DNA of 64,000 nt, from contig NZ_JQMS01000001.1 of assembly GCF_000744835.1 (NCBI RefSeq), positions 3,348,001 through 3,412,000 on the forward strand, read 5' to 3'. Positions within the stretch are counted from its first letter, which is position 1, and each line of letters opens with the position of its first letter. The translations under genes were made by a program, and so were the position numbers. Below are positions 35,505-45,547 of this stretch, piece after piece. The notes under the pieces are model-generated. The model did no database searches and was not told where the DNA came from. It was given only the letters and a program-made list of their open reading frames with translations. The DNA comes from Flavobacterium sp. 83. Its GTDB lineage: Bacteria; Bacteroidota; Bacteroidia; Flavobacteriales; Flavobacteriaceae.

Positions 35505-38411
35505 TTAAAAATTATAAGTTGCAGATAATGAGAAACTTCTTCCAAATTTAGTTTTCCAAATAATATCATCTTCCGCTGCATTATAACCATCTTGATAATG
35601 AAAATCTCCTGTGAAAATTTGATTAGCTAATGTTTCCAATGAACCATATTTAACACTATTTCTATAATTATTTTGATAAAAAATCAAATCCTGAGCCAAT
35701 ATATTTTGAATATTAAACTTTACTTCAAGTTTATTATTATAAAATGATTTTGCAATTTGCACATCTAGAAAAGTTCTTCCTTTTTCCCAAATTGCAGGTT
35801 TTATTTCACTGGACGCATATGTAATCCTGTTTCCTGCTTTATTAACATTTGTAGATAATGCCCAGCCATTATCTTTGTTAAGATACTGCAAACCTGCATT
35901 AAAAATATAAGGAGATTGTCCTTGCAAAGGTCTTGATTTCTCAGTGTTGGCAGAATTAAAATTCGAAAGATCAACTTTAGATTTAATAACTGCTATATTC
36001 GAAAACAATGTAATGTCATCAAAAACAGTTGTATTTTCTGATTTAAAAATTGAACTCAACAACGTTCTAAATTCCAATTCGACTCCGCTATTTTTAGCAC
36101 TATTTGCGTTTCTGTAGGTAACTGTTTTATTATTTACCTCTTGTTGAATTTCTATAGGATTAGTGAATTTTTTATTGAAGTACGAAAAAGAAAATATTTG
36201 TCCTTTCCCTGGATACAATTCATATCGCAAATCTAGGTTTTGAATACTTGCAATTTTTAAATCTGGATTTCCCTGTGTAAAAAATTGAGTCGTAAAATCA
36301 TAAAAACCAAACGGAGCCAACTCTCTAAATTCAGGTCTATTCAATGTTTTTGAATAACTCAATCTAAGATTTTGTTTTTTATTAATCGAATAAATAAAAT
36401 TAGCCGAAGGTAATATATCTGTTTGGTGATTATTAAGTGATAAATATTCCGTTTCGGTTAATCGGGAATCAATAGTTTGAACATACTTCTCATAGCGTAC
36501 ACCCCAAACTAATCGAAAACTTTTATACCTATTATCTAACATAATATATCCAGCATCCAACTTAGAGCCAGCGCTGTAAGAATCCGTATACTTTGTAAAA
36601 TCAAATAAAGTAAAACCATTTTTTCCAGGAGAAATCACACCCATATTTGCGATAGAGAAAATAGAACTATTAGGAAGTGCCAGTAAAGAATAATCAAAAT
36701 TTCCTCCTAAAGTTAAGGTATTGTACTGCAATTGACGAGCGAAAAAATTCCTTTCCCTAGTTTGACTAGAACTCCCTATTTTTATTTCATTTACTAAGTC
36801 ATCTCCAATGTTAAATTTCTTTGATAAATCAAATTTAAAGCCAGAAATATTTTCTTTATTTTCAGAAAAAAACATACCTCCGCCGTAATCAGGACCACCA
36901 TTATTATTAGCAATCTCAGCGTTAGGAATTGTTTCACTAAGATCAGTACTATTTGGATTTGTAATAGAATATATATTTCTTCTTAAGTTTGGAATCGATC
37001 TATTGATATCACTGTAAAACCCGGTCCAAGTGAATTTAATTTTAGGTTTAGAAAAATAATGATCACCATTTAATTGTCCGGAATAAATTTTATTACTGGT
37101 AAACCATCTAACATTTGCAGCAATAACCCTAGTATCATTTACATCTTTTTGACCATATCTGTCTACAAGCAAATCACTAGAATTGATACTGTAAATATTT
37201 TTTAGAGTTATAGAATGGTTTTCATTAAACTTGAATGAAAAATTAGCCAATGCTGATGTTAAGACCTGCTCGGTGTAATTTTTATCAGCAAATTTCGATA
37301 GTAAAACTGAAGGTAAACTTGGGTCTGGATTATCATAATCATTCCTTACCGTTTCGTTATAATTATTAGTCTGGTTATTGGAAACCGAAAACAAAACACC
37401 TATAACTTTATCATTAAAATCAAAATGATGACCTATAGTATATTGAAAATTGACATTTGGTTTAAATCTTTTATCCTGAATACTCCAATCCGACTCAAAA
37501 GATTTAGCTAAAGCCGCCTTTTCTTGATAGGTCAACGAATTAAAAACTTCACTAGTAGGAATTGATGAAGGCAAATTTCTAGCACCATTATCAAACCCTA
37601 ACCAATCTGTACTGCTTCCTTTGTAGCTTTTTTGAGTTTTAAAAGTCGTAATTGTATTGTATCCAGAACCAATTGTTATGGATTGGAAATTTTTATCGGG
37701 AACTGATTTTGTATTGATTTGAATAACACCTCCTGCAAAATCTCCCGGTAAATCTGGGGATGCAGTTTTAGTAATAATTAAGTTATCCAACATATTAGAA
37801 GGAAAAACATCAAAAGAAAATGCTTTTCTATCAGGCTCAGAACTTGGTAATGGAGCACCATTCAAGAATGCTGCATTGTATCGGTCATTCAAACCTCTAA
37901 TAATAACGAATTTGTTATCCTGAATACTAGCACCACTGATACGTTTCAAAACATCGGATGTAGTTTTATCCGGAGTTCTTTTAATTGTTTCTGCTGAAAT
38001 ACCATCAGATACACTTACACTATTTTTTTGCATTAACAATAATGACTTAACTGATTCCGTTTTAGCTCTAGTTTTAGTAATGACAACCTCTTTAAGCTCA
38101 TTTTTATTTTCAACAAGAGTTATATTCACAAAAGTTGTTTCGTTAGTCGTTGTAACTACTTCAGAAATAATTTTAGGCATATATCCAATATAGGAGAAGT
38201 CAATATCATAATTCCCTAAAGCAACATTTCTAAAAATAAATTTTCCTTCTGAATCAGTAGAGGTACTTAATTTCAATTTTTTAATCATAACGTTGACTCC
38301 CGGTAAAGACCTACCATTAGAATCATCTAAAACAGACCCACTTATGGTAGAATTCTGACCAAAAAAACACTGCGAAACCATTAAAATAATAAATGTGTAA
38401 AAAAACTTCAT
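35505..38411 (-). CDS. TonB-dependent outer-membrane receptor with CarboxypepD_reg domain
   Basis: A 968-residue outer-membrane receptor. A signal peptide of about 18 residues is followed by a carboxypeptidase-regulatory-like domain (about 22-105; GSVLDDSNGRSLPGVNV) and a TonB-type plug (about 120-240) with FVIIRGLNDRYNAAFLNGAP and DFAGGVIQINTK. A 22-strand-type barrel ends in SLSATYNF. It lacks the SusC-specific signatures and has no SusD partner, so it belongs to the other common Bacteroidota branch. It should import a substrate across the outer membrane using TonB energy. The downstream GH1 protein suggests a saccharide or glycoside, but iron-type or peptide ligands are not excluded. Confidence 0.88.
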   Translation of the reverse strand: MKFFYTFIILMVSQCFFGQNSTISGSVLDDSNGRSLPGVNVMIKKLKLSTSTDSEGKFIFRNVALGNYDIDFSYIGYMPKIISEVVTTTNETTFVNITLVENKNELKEVVITKTRAKTESVKSLLLMQKNSVSVSDGISAETIKRTPDKTTSDVLKRISGASIQDNKFVIIRGLNDRYNAAFLNGAPLPSSEPDRKAFSFDVFPSNMLDNLIITKTASPDLPGDFAGGVIQINTKSVPDKNFQSITIGSGYNTITTFKTQKSYKGSSTDWLGFDNGARNLPSSIPTSEVFNSLTYQEKAALAKSFESDWSIQDKRFKPNVNFQYTIGHHFDFNDKVIGVLFSVSNNQTNNYNETVRNDYDNPDPSLPSVLLSKFADKNYTEQVLTSALANFSFKFNENHSITLKNIYSINSSDLLVDRYGQKDVNDTRVIAANVRWFTSNKIYSGQLNGDHYFSKPKIKFTWTGFYSDINRSIPNLRRNIYSITNPNSTDLSETIPNAEIANNNGGPDYGGGMFFSENKENISGFKFDLSKKFNIGDDLVNEIKIGSSSQTRERNFFARQLQYNTLTLGGNFDYSLLALPNSSIFSIANMGVISPGKNGFTLFDFTKYTDSYSAGSKLDAGYIMLDNRYKSFRLVWGVRYEKYVQTIDSRLTETEYLSLNNHQTDILPSANFIYSINKKQNLRLSYSKTLNRPEFRELAPFGFYDFTTQFFTQGNPDLKIASIQNLDLRYELYPGKGQIFSFSYFNKKFTNPIEIQQEVNNKTVTYRNANSAKNSGVELEFRTLLSSIFKSENTTVFDDITLFSNIAVIKSKVDLSNFNSANTEKSRPLQGQSPYIFNAGLQYLNKDNGWALSTNVNKAGNRITYASSEIKPAIWEKGRTFLDVQIAKSFYNNKLEVKFNIQNILAQDLIFYQNNYRNSVKYGSLETLANQIFTGDFHYQDGYNAAEDDIIWKTKFGRSFSLSATYNF

Positions 38412-38721
38412 GTTTGATTTTTTAATTATAATCGCAAAATAAATACAAAAACCAAGAAGGAAGGTTAACTTAAAATTAACAATTTATGATTTATAATTTC
38501 AAGCAAAAAACACAATAAAAAACAAACAACAAAACACTGATTTACAATATTTTAAATACTAAAAAATCACCTTTATTTCAAAAAATTTGCTCTGTTTAAA
38601 ACCAGAAAAAGGATTGAAAAGTCTGTAGAATGTTTAGAAATTGTTATATATACTCCCCCCTTGATTTATTGAGAAAATAATTAAATACATTTGCGAAATA
38701 GTTCCAACCGAAATTTTTTTT
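38412..38721. other. Divergent intergenic region
   Basis: 310 bp between the TonB receptor (minus) and a small outer-membrane protein (plus). It holds a clear promoter for the plus-strand gene and a minus-strand leader with AACCAAGAAGGAA, a string that also occurs before susC at 51798-51810. No gene is seen. Confidence 0.5.
38661..38693 (+). promoter_or_regulatory. Promoter of the small outer-membrane protein gene
   Basis: TTG at 38661-38663 and TACATTTG at 38686-38693, spaced 22 nt, match the Bacteroidota TTG / TAnnTTTG pattern. The start codon is 28 bp further on. Confidence 0.7.
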
Positions 38722-39408
38722 ATGAAAAGCAACAAACTCATTATACTATTTTTATTTGCCTTAAATACTGTTTTTTCTCAAGAGAAAATAGATAATACAA
38801 TCACAAAAGTGAATCATAATAAATGGTCAATAGAAATAGGTACAGGAATCAGTAATGGTGTTAGACCCTATACTGATGGATATTTCTCAAGTAACAATAA
38901 TAAATTATTCAATGATTTTAAAGTGAATTCTTTTACACTTGGAGCCAGATATAATTTTTCTGAAATTATCGGTTTAAAGATGGATATTTCTTTTGATAGA
39001 TTCACTAATAGTAAAGATAGCCGCAGCACCCCTTTCGAAGTAGCTCAATACAGGACTTCTATTCAAGGTGTTTTTAACCTCAATAGTCTTATCAAACCAA
39101 AAAATGAATCTAGATTTAATTTATTTTTTCATACTGGTTTGCATCTTGCAAAACTAAAACCTATCGAAACAAATTACAATACAAAAATTAGTAATGGGGA
39201 TAACTATGGAGGGATAGTTTTTGGAATTACACCCACAGTAAAAATTTCAAAAAAAACCTCTTTATTCGTGGATATTAGCTCGTTTAGCAATTATGGACAA
39301 AATTTAACTTGGGATGGTAACCATTCTAAAGTAAATAATAACTCGAATGGACACATGATTTCAGGCGTTTTTGGAGTATCATTTTCTTTAGAACAAAAAA
39401 CAAAGTAA
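38722..39408 (+). CDS. Outer-membrane beta-barrel protein, porin-like family
   Basis: A 228-residue protein with a 19-residue signal peptide (MKSNKLIILFLFALNTVFS) and alternating hydrophobic and polar strands typical of a small eight-strand barrel: WSIEIGTGISNG, FTLGARYNFSEIIGLKMDIS, RFNLFFHTGLHLAKL and a closing MISGVFGVSFSLE. It matches the N-terminal barrel half of flavobacterial OmpA-like proteins but ends before any peptidoglycan-binding domain. It has its own promoter and is transcribed alone. The function is unknown; such proteins are often abundant surface components. Confidence 0.75.
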   Translation: MKSNKLIILFLFALNTVFSQEKIDNTITKVNHNKWSIEIGTGISNGVRPYTDGYFSSNNNKLFNDFKVNSFTLGARYNFSEIIGLKMDISFDRFTNSKDSRSTPFEVAQYRTSIQGVFNLNSLIKPKNESRFNLFFHTGLHLAKLKPIETNYNTKISNGDNYGGIVFGITPTVKISKKTSLFVDISSFSNYGQNLTWDGNHSKVNNNSNGHMISGVFGVSFSLEQKTK

Positions 39409-39624
39409 AAACATGATTTAGAAGCAGTAAACAACGTCAAACTTATACAATGCTTCTGAACGTTAATTACTTTTCTTATTTTTACAGCCATTTCAAATAA
39501 CTATTTTAAAATAGTTTATACGAGATTCCAAATTTAAAATAAAACTAAAAATCTACTTTTTTATTCTATCTATCAAACTACATAAAGTCGATGCAATTGT
39601 AAAGGAAATCAGCGACCAAATAAA

Positions 39625-39656
39625 AAAGAGCCAGTCAAAAAATTGACTGGCTCTTT
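39625..39656. terminator. Intrinsic terminator of the efflux operon
   Basis: AAAGAGCCAGTCAA and TTGACTGGCTCTTT form a 14-bp stem with an AAAA loop, 17 bp past the stop of the outer-membrane factor gene. A/T tracts on both sides allow use from either strand. Confidence 0.88.
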
Positions 39657-39672
39657 ATATTTAAAATATTTC

Positions 39673-41115
39673 TTATTTCCACCCCCCGCCTAAAGCCCTG
39701 TAAACATGGACTGTGGCATTGAGTTGTTCTTTCTTGGTTTCAATTAGATCGAGTTTCGACTCTAACGCGTCACGTTGTGTCATCAGAACTTCAAAATAAT
39801 CAACTCTGGCAGACTTAAACAAATCATTAGAAACATCTATAGAACGGTTCAATGCAGCTACTTGTTGCGATTTCAAGTCATAGCTTTTTCCGATATTGCT
39901 GATCTTAGAAAGCTGGTTAGAAACTTCAAGATAAGCATTAAGAATGGTACGCTCATAGTTATACAAAGCCTGAAGTTGTCGTGCATTGGCAGAACTATAC
40001 TCAGCTTTGATTGCATTTCTGTTGATAAGTGGTCCAGCAATATCTCCGGCTAATGAATACAGTACCGACTCTGGAAGCGTAAACAAATAGGATGGTTTAA
40101 ATGCCTGTAATCCTATCGCTGCCGAAATATCGAGTGACGGATAAAACTCGGCTCTAGCCACTTTTACATCCAGCTTCGCTGCAGTCAGCTCTAATTCGGC
40201 TTGTTTGATATCTGGACGATTCGACAATAATTGCGAAGGAATTCCTGAATTGATTAAAGAAGGCATTAAGCTTAAAAAATTACTTTTATCCCTCGCTATT
40301 TCCTGTGGATAACGTCCGAGTAAAAAGTTAATTTTATTCTCCGTTTCTTTTATATTTTGAAGAATATCAAATTCCAAACTTTTGGAAGCCATTACCTCTG
40401 CCTGAAACTTTTGAACTGCTAATTCAGTAGCTCTAGCCGCTTCTTTCTGAATTTTTACAATTTCTAAGGCGTTAGATTGCAATGCGATGTTCTGTTTTAC
40501 AATATCTAATTGGCTGTCTAAAGCCCGTAATTCATAATAAGAATCAGCAACTTCAGCAATAAGGTTCGTAATCACGAAGTTTTTACCTTCAACAGTCGCT
40601 AAATACCTGCTCACTGCTGCTTTCTTAGAATTGCGCAGTTTTTTCCAAATATCAACTTCCCAGTGGGCATAGGCTGCCAGTTTATAATCTTGTAAAACTT
40701 CTGGAACTATAAGACCTGGAGTAATCTCCGCAGATGCATCTCCAGCTCCTTGACTGGTATACTTTCCTACTTTTTCAACTCCTGCTCCTACCCCTAAACC
40801 AACTGTTGGTAAAAGCAATCCTTTTTTTACACGGATATCATTCTTTGCAATCTCAATTTCCTGTAAAGTAATCATCAATTCCTGATTATTTTTCAGGGCT
40901 AAATCGATCAAATTGACCAGATTCTGATCCTTAAAATAGGTTCGCCAAGGAGTAGCAGAAACATTGGTCGTATCGGTACTCTTATCGAACGACTCAGGAA
41001 CAGGTTTACTTGCTGTCAACGGTGCAAAAGCCGGTGTACAACTTACCGCCGCCAGGCAAATACCTAGCGGGATAATATATTTATAAAGCTTAATTTTATA
41101 CATGATTATTATCAA
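39673..41115 (-). CDS. RND efflux outer-membrane factor (TolC/OprM family)
   Basis: A 480-residue outer-membrane lipoprotein of the NodT/OprM family. The signal peptide ends in a lipobox near AAVSC, followed by PVPESFD. Two outer-membrane-efflux repeats show the alternating long helices (KNNQELMITLQEIEIAKNDI, LLSNRPDIKQAELELTAAKL) and SNQLSKISN-type strands. It forms the outer-membrane duct of the tripartite pump. It overlaps the permease gene by 20 nt and is the last gene of the operon. Confidence 0.92.
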   Translation of the reverse strand: MIIIMYKIKLYKYIIPLGICLAAVSCTPAFAPLTASKPVPESFDKSTDTTNVSATPWRTYFKDQNLVNLIDLALKNNQELMITLQEIEIAKNDIRVKKGLLLPTVGLGVGAGVEKVGKYTSQGAGDASAEITPGLIVPEVLQDYKLAAYAHWEVDIWKKLRNSKKAAVSRYLATVEGKNFVITNLIAEVADSYYELRALDSQLDIVKQNIALQSNALEIVKIQKEAARATELAVQKFQAEVMASKSLEFDILQNIKETENKINFLLGRYPQEIARDKSNFLSLMPSLINSGIPSQLLSNRPDIKQAELELTAAKLDVKVARAEFYPSLDISAAIGLQAFKPSYLFTLPESVLYSLAGDIAGPLINRNAIKAEYSSANARQLQALYNYERTILNAYLEVSNQLSKISNIGKSYDLKSQQVAALNRSIDVSNDLFKSARVDYFEVLMTQRDALESKLDLIETKKEQLNATVHVYRALGGGWK

Positions 41116-44100
41116 TTTCTTCCGTTAATGGATTGTTATTTTGTTTTTTTACCATCTTGATTTTTGCAGCAATACTTCCGAAGATATAATACAATCCCGG
41201 AATAAGCAGTACTCCAATAACAGTTCCTAAAAGCATTCCTCCAAGCGCGGCAGACCCAATTGTTCTATTACCAATTTTACCTGGACCACTTGCAAATACC
41301 AATGGAACTAATCCCGCAATAAAAGCAAATGAAGTCATTAAAATAGGACGAAATCTAACTTTGGCACCTTCCATAGCAGCTTCTAAAATGGTGGCTCCAG
41401 CTTCGTGTTTTTGAACAGCAAACTCGACAATCAAAACCGCATTTTTACCTAGCAAACCTATAAGCATAACAAAGGCGACCTGAGCATAAATATTATTTTC
41501 TAAACCGCATATTGAAAGCAATAAAAATGATCCAAAAATACCTGCCGGAAGTGATAAAATCACTGCAAAAGGCAAAATAAAACTTTCGTATTGAGCCGCT
41601 AAAACCAAATAAACAAAGAGTAAACAGATTAAAAAGATATAGACTGCCTCGTTACCACGACCCACTTCATCTTTAGAAATACCTGCCCAATCGATACCAA
41701 ATCCTCTTGGTAATTTTTTCTCTGCCACTTCTTGAATGGCTTTGATAGATTCTCCACTACTAAATCCTGCTGCTGATTGCCCACTGATTTCAGAGGCATT
41801 ATACATATTATGTCTTGTGATTTCAGACAATCCATATACTTTTTCCATTTTCATAAAAGCTGAAAACGGTACCATTTCGTCACGATCGTTTTTTACATAC
41901 AATTTCATAATATCTTCTGGCAAGGCTCTGTATTCTGGCGATGTCTGAACGATTACCTTATATTGTCGGTCGTATTTGATAAAACTAATTTCATAATTAC
42001 TACCGACTAATGTTGAAAGTGTATTCATAGCATTATCAATCGAAACTCCTTTTTGTTGGGCAATATCATTGTCGATTTTCATCATATACTGCGGAAAACT
42101 AGCACTATAAAAACTAAATACCGATGATAATTCTGGTCGTTTATTCAATTCTTTTACAAAATCGTTATTTACGGTTTCCATTTTTTTATAATCACCAGAA
42201 CCTGCTTTATCTAGCAAACGCAATTCAAATCCACCTGCAGCACCATAACCGGGTACAGCTGGCGGTTGGAAAAACTCTAGTGTAGCTCCAGTAATATCTT
42301 TGGATTTTTCCTCGAGTTCTTTCATAATCTCATTTGCTGAATGCTCCCGATCTTCCCAACTTTTTAGGTTGACCAAACAAGTTCCAGAATTAGAACCTGT
42401 TCCTTCTGTTAAGATTTCAAATCCAGCCAAAGCCGATACCGATTGCACTCCTTCGATTTTTTCTGCAATTTTTTGCAATTTTAAAGCCACATCATTGGTT
42501 CTTTCTAATGAAGATCCCGGAGGTGTTTGTATAATGGCATAGAACATACCTTGGTCTTCATTTGGAATAAATCCTGTTGGAAGACTGTTGTTCAAGAAAA
42601 AGATTCCAACACAAAAAGTGATGAAGGCAATAAAGGTGATAGACCTTTTGTTAACGATTTTCCCAAGTATTCCTTCGTATTTTCCTGTAAGTTGGTTGAA
42701 TTTATTATTAAAACCGTCCAAGAAATTGTTCAAAGGCGTTTTCTTTCTAGGTATACCGTGAGTGTTTTTAAGCATCATAGCACAAAGTGCCGGTGTAAGT
42801 GTCAGTGCCACAATACCTGATAATATAATACCTGTTGCCATTGTGATCGAAAACTGACGGTAAAAAATACCTACCGGACCAGACATAAAAGCAACAGGAA
42901 TGAACACCGCCGCCATCAAAAACGTAATGGCTATAATTGCGCCACTAATTTCGTGCATTGCTTTTTTGGTAGCCTTGAGCGGACCTAAATGTTCTTCTTC
43001 CATCTTGGCGTGTACTGCCTCGATAACTACAATAGCATCATCGACAACGACACCAATAGCCAAAACAAGGGCGAATAACGTAACCAAATTGATTGTGATT
43101 CCGAAAAATTGCATAAAAGCAAATGTTCCAACAAGCGAAACAGGTACAGCAATGGCAGGAATAAGTGTAGAACGCCAATCTCCTAAAAATAGGAAAACTA
43201 CCAGTCCTACCAGAATAAAGGCTTCTACCAAGGTGTGTACTACTTTTTCGATAGAAGCATCTAGAAATTTAGAAGCGTCATAACTTATTTCATAGTCAAC
43301 ACCTTTGGGAAATGATGATTTCTTTATTTCGGCTAATTTAGCTTTTACGTCCTTAATAACCTGACTTGCATTACTCCCGTAAGATTGTTTTATGGTAATT
43401 GCCGCCGATGGACTTCCATTCAGGTTCGAATAAATATCGTACATCGAACTTCCAAATTCTATATTGGCGACATCTTTCAGACGAAGTATTTCTCCGTTTG
43501 GATTCGATTTTAAAATAATGTTTCCGTATTGTTCCTGAGTGGTGAAACGTCCTGAATATTTCAATACATATTCAAAAGCTTGGGAGCGTTTACCGGAACT
43601 TTCTCCCGTTTTTCCTGGCGATGCTTCTAAACTTTGTTCTTCTAAAGCCTTCATTACCTCATCGGCAGAAATTTTGTAAGCCAGCATTCGGTCTGGTTTC
43701 AACCAAACTCGCATTGCATAATCTCTATTTCCTACAATATCTGCATCACCTACACCATCGACTCTTTTAAGTTCCGAAAGAATATTGATATCTGTAAAGT
43801 TGTATAAAAACTTTTGATCCATCTTTGGATCTTTGCTATACAAGTTTACATACATTAAATTACTTGATTCTTCTCTAGTAATTTTCACCCCTTCACGAAC
43901 TACAAGCGGTGGCAGTTTATTTACAACAGATGCAACTCTATTCTGAATGTTTATTGAGGCTTGATTCGGATCTGTTCCTAAATTAAATATTACTTGTATA
44001 GATGCCTCTCCATCATTACCGGCATCGGATGCAATATATTTCATTCCAGGAACACCATTAATGGCTCTTTCCAAAGGAATCACAACAGATTTAATCAATA

Positions 44101-44266
44101 ACTCATTATTTGCCCCAGGATATTCTGCTGTTAAATTTACTTTTGGTGGCGAAATAGAAGGCAATTGGGTAACGGGCAAATGGGTCATTGCCAAAATACC
44201 AAGCAAGACAATCATCAGCGATATGACTATCGACAGTACGGGTCTTTCTATAAATTTATTAAACAT
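41096..44266 (-). CDS. RND multidrug efflux permease (HAE1 / AcrB family)
   Basis: A 1056-residue inner-membrane proton antiporter. It has 12 membrane segments in two halves with large periplasmic loops. Signatures are FIERPVLSIVISLMIVLLG at the start, a TM4 segment containing the proton-relay Asp pair (VVVDDAIVVIEAV), GFIPNEDQG near 570, and FVMLIGLLGKNAVLIVEFA in TM10. It drives export of hydrophobic drugs or bile- and dye-like compounds. The C-terminal tail is hydrophilic and short. It follows the membrane-fusion gene by 22 nt. Confidence 0.95.
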   Translation of the reverse strand: MFNKFIERPVLSIVISLMIVLLGILAMTHLPVTQLPSISPPKVNLTAEYPGANNELLIKSVVIPLERAINGVPGMKYIASDAGNDGEASIQVIFNLGTDPNQASINIQNRVASVVNKLPPLVVREGVKITREESSNLMYVNLYSKDPKMDQKFLYNFTDINILSELKRVDGVGDADIVGNRDYAMRVWLKPDRMLAYKISADEVMKALEEQSLEASPGKTGESSGKRSQAFEYVLKYSGRFTTQEQYGNIILKSNPNGEILRLKDVANIEFGSSMYDIYSNLNGSPSAAITIKQSYGSNASQVIKDVKAKLAEIKKSSFPKGVDYEISYDASKFLDASIEKVVHTLVEAFILVGLVVFLFLGDWRSTLIPAIAVPVSLVGTFAFMQFFGITINLVTLFALVLAIGVVVDDAIVVIEAVHAKMEEEHLGPLKATKKAMHEISGAIIAITFLMAAVFIPVAFMSGPVGIFYRQFSITMATGIILSGIVALTLTPALCAMMLKNTHGIPRKKTPLNNFLDGFNNKFNQLTGKYEGILGKIVNKRSITFIAFITFCVGIFFLNNSLPTGFIPNEDQGMFYAIIQTPPGSSLERTNDVALKLQKIAEKIEGVQSVSALAGFEILTEGTGSNSGTCLVNLKSWEDREHSANEIMKELEEKSKDITGATLEFFQPPAVPGYGAAGGFELRLLDKAGSGDYKKMETVNNDFVKELNKRPELSSVFSFYSASFPQYMMKIDNDIAQQKGVSIDNAMNTLSTLVGSNYEISFIKYDRQYKVIVQTSPEYRALPEDIMKLYVKNDRDEMVPFSAFMKMEKVYGLSEITRHNMYNASEISGQSAAGFSSGESIKAIQEVAEKKLPRGFGIDWAGISKDEVGRGNEAVYIFLICLLFVYLVLAAQYESFILPFAVILSLPAGIFGSFLLLSICGLENNIYAQVAFVMLIGLLGKNAVLIVEFAVQKHEAGATILEAAMEGAKVRFRPILMTSFAFIAGLVPLVFASGPGKIGNRTIGSAALGGMLLGTVIGVLLIPGLYYIFGSIAAKIKMVKKQNNNPLTEEIDNNHV

Positions 44267-44288
44267 TTTGTATGATTTAAGATTACGT

Positions 44289-45371
44289 CTATTCTGCTTT
44301 TAATTTCAAATGATTCAGCACTTCTTCTGGTTTCTCAAAATCGTATTTGATTTTGTCATCATCCTTAACTTTCTGAACTCCTTCAAGTAGTATCTTGTCA
44401 GTTGCTGCAAGACCACTTTTTATTACATATAAATCAGGCATTTCGCCAGTAACAGTAATTTCTTTTGAACTCACAACATTATTTTTATCCACCACAAAAA
44501 CGTATTTTTTATCTTGAATTTCGTAAGTTGTTTTTTGCGGAATTACCAAAGCATTCTTAACAGGAACGGTCATCAAAACTTTACCGGTTTCACCGTTTTT
44601 CAATAATTTATCAGGATTTGGGAAACTCGATCTAAAAGCTACATTACCTGTTTCGCTATCAAACTCGCTTTCTATAAGTTCTACTTTTCCTTTATATTTC
44701 AAAAGTTTTCCGTTTGCCAAAAGCAAGCTTACATGACTATCGCCACGACCTTTAATATTTTCTTGATATTCTAAATATTCAGGTTCCGAAACGTTGAAAT
44801 AAGCAAACATCTTACTATTATCAGAAAGGCTGGTTAATAATTCTCCTTCTTCAACTAAACTTCCTATTTTTTTTGGGAGTCTATCGATAATTCCGGCAAA
44901 TGGTGCCCTGATTTCGGTAAATGATAAATGAAGCTTTGCCATGGCTACTTCGGCTCTCGCTTGTGCGAGTTTGGCTTGTGCAATGGCTTGTTCATTTTTG
45001 GAAATTACATTTTTGTCCGCAAGTGTTTTGGCATTTAAAAGTTCAATTTCAGCACTTTTTGCTTCGGCTTGTGCTTTTAGCAATTCGGCCTCATACATTT
45101 TAGGCATAATTCTAAACAATAGCTGACCCGCTTTTACAGATTGCCCTTCATCAACATAAATGTTTTGCAAAAATCCTTTTTCTTGTGTTCGGATTTCAAT
45201 ATTTCGTACAGATTTAATCTGAGAAACATACTCTTTGGTAAACGAAGTGTCGATTACGGCAGGATTAGTCACAGTAAATTTGACAGTTTCTTCTTTTTCT
45301 TCTTTTTTAGTTGTACAGCTCAATAAGCACAATAGGGCTATGAAGCCAGTAAAAACGGCAGTTTTCTTCAT
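44289..45371 (-). CDS. RND efflux periplasmic adaptor (membrane fusion protein)
   Basis: A 360-residue lipoprotein adaptor with a lipobox ending at Cys19 (ALLCLLSC). The barrel-sandwich/biotinyl-lipoyl part (GFLQNIYVDEGQSVKAGQLLF), an alpha-hairpin (about 95-150, rich in Ala, Lys and Glu), the second lipoyl half (IRAPFAGIIDRLPKKIGSLV) and the beta-barrel domain are all present. It joins the permease to the outer-membrane channel. It is the first gene of the efflux operon; two palindromes lie in the 174 bp upstream. Confidence 0.93.
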   Translation of the reverse strand: MKKTAVFTGFIALLCLLSCTTKKEEKEETVKFTVTNPAVIDTSFTKEYVSQIKSVRNIEIRTQEKGFLQNIYVDEGQSVKAGQLLFRIMPKMYEAELLKAQAEAKSAEIELLNAKTLADKNVISKNEQAIAQAKLAQARAEVAMAKLHLSFTEIRAPFAGIIDRLPKKIGSLVEEGELLTSLSDNSKMFAYFNVSEPEYLEYQENIKGRGDSHVSLLLANGKLLKYKGKVELIESEFDSETGNVAFRSSFPNPDKLLKNGETGKVLMTVPVKNALVIPQKTTYEIQDKKYVFVVDKNNVVSSKEITVTGEMPDLYVIKSGLAATDKILLEGVQKVKDDDKIKYDFEKPEEVLNHLKLKAE

Positions 45372-45518
45372 GGTATTAAATAAAATTGGCGCGAATTAAC
45401 GCAGTGAATTCGGAAATTTATTGGATGGAAAAAGGCATTAGTCGTCAGGGAGAGACCTAAACTGTCATGCAAAAGGGAATTTGGTTACTATACATCCACA
45501 TTTAGGTATTTATAAACA

Positions 45519-45547
45519 TACCAATGGTAACCGATATATGGTATATC
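45519..45547. promoter_or_regulatory. Two adjacent palindromes upstream of the efflux operon
   Basis: TACCAATGGTA (45519-45529) and GATATATGGTATATC (45533-45547) lie side by side about 150 bp before the adaptor gene and at the 3' end of the small upstream gene. They could be operators of an efflux regulator, but no TetR or other drug-responsive regulator is adjacent. Confidence 0.35.

Noticed and set aside
42900..43283. A 127-codon plus-strand frame
   Set aside because: It is antisense to highly conserved RND permease motifs and has no family resemblance.
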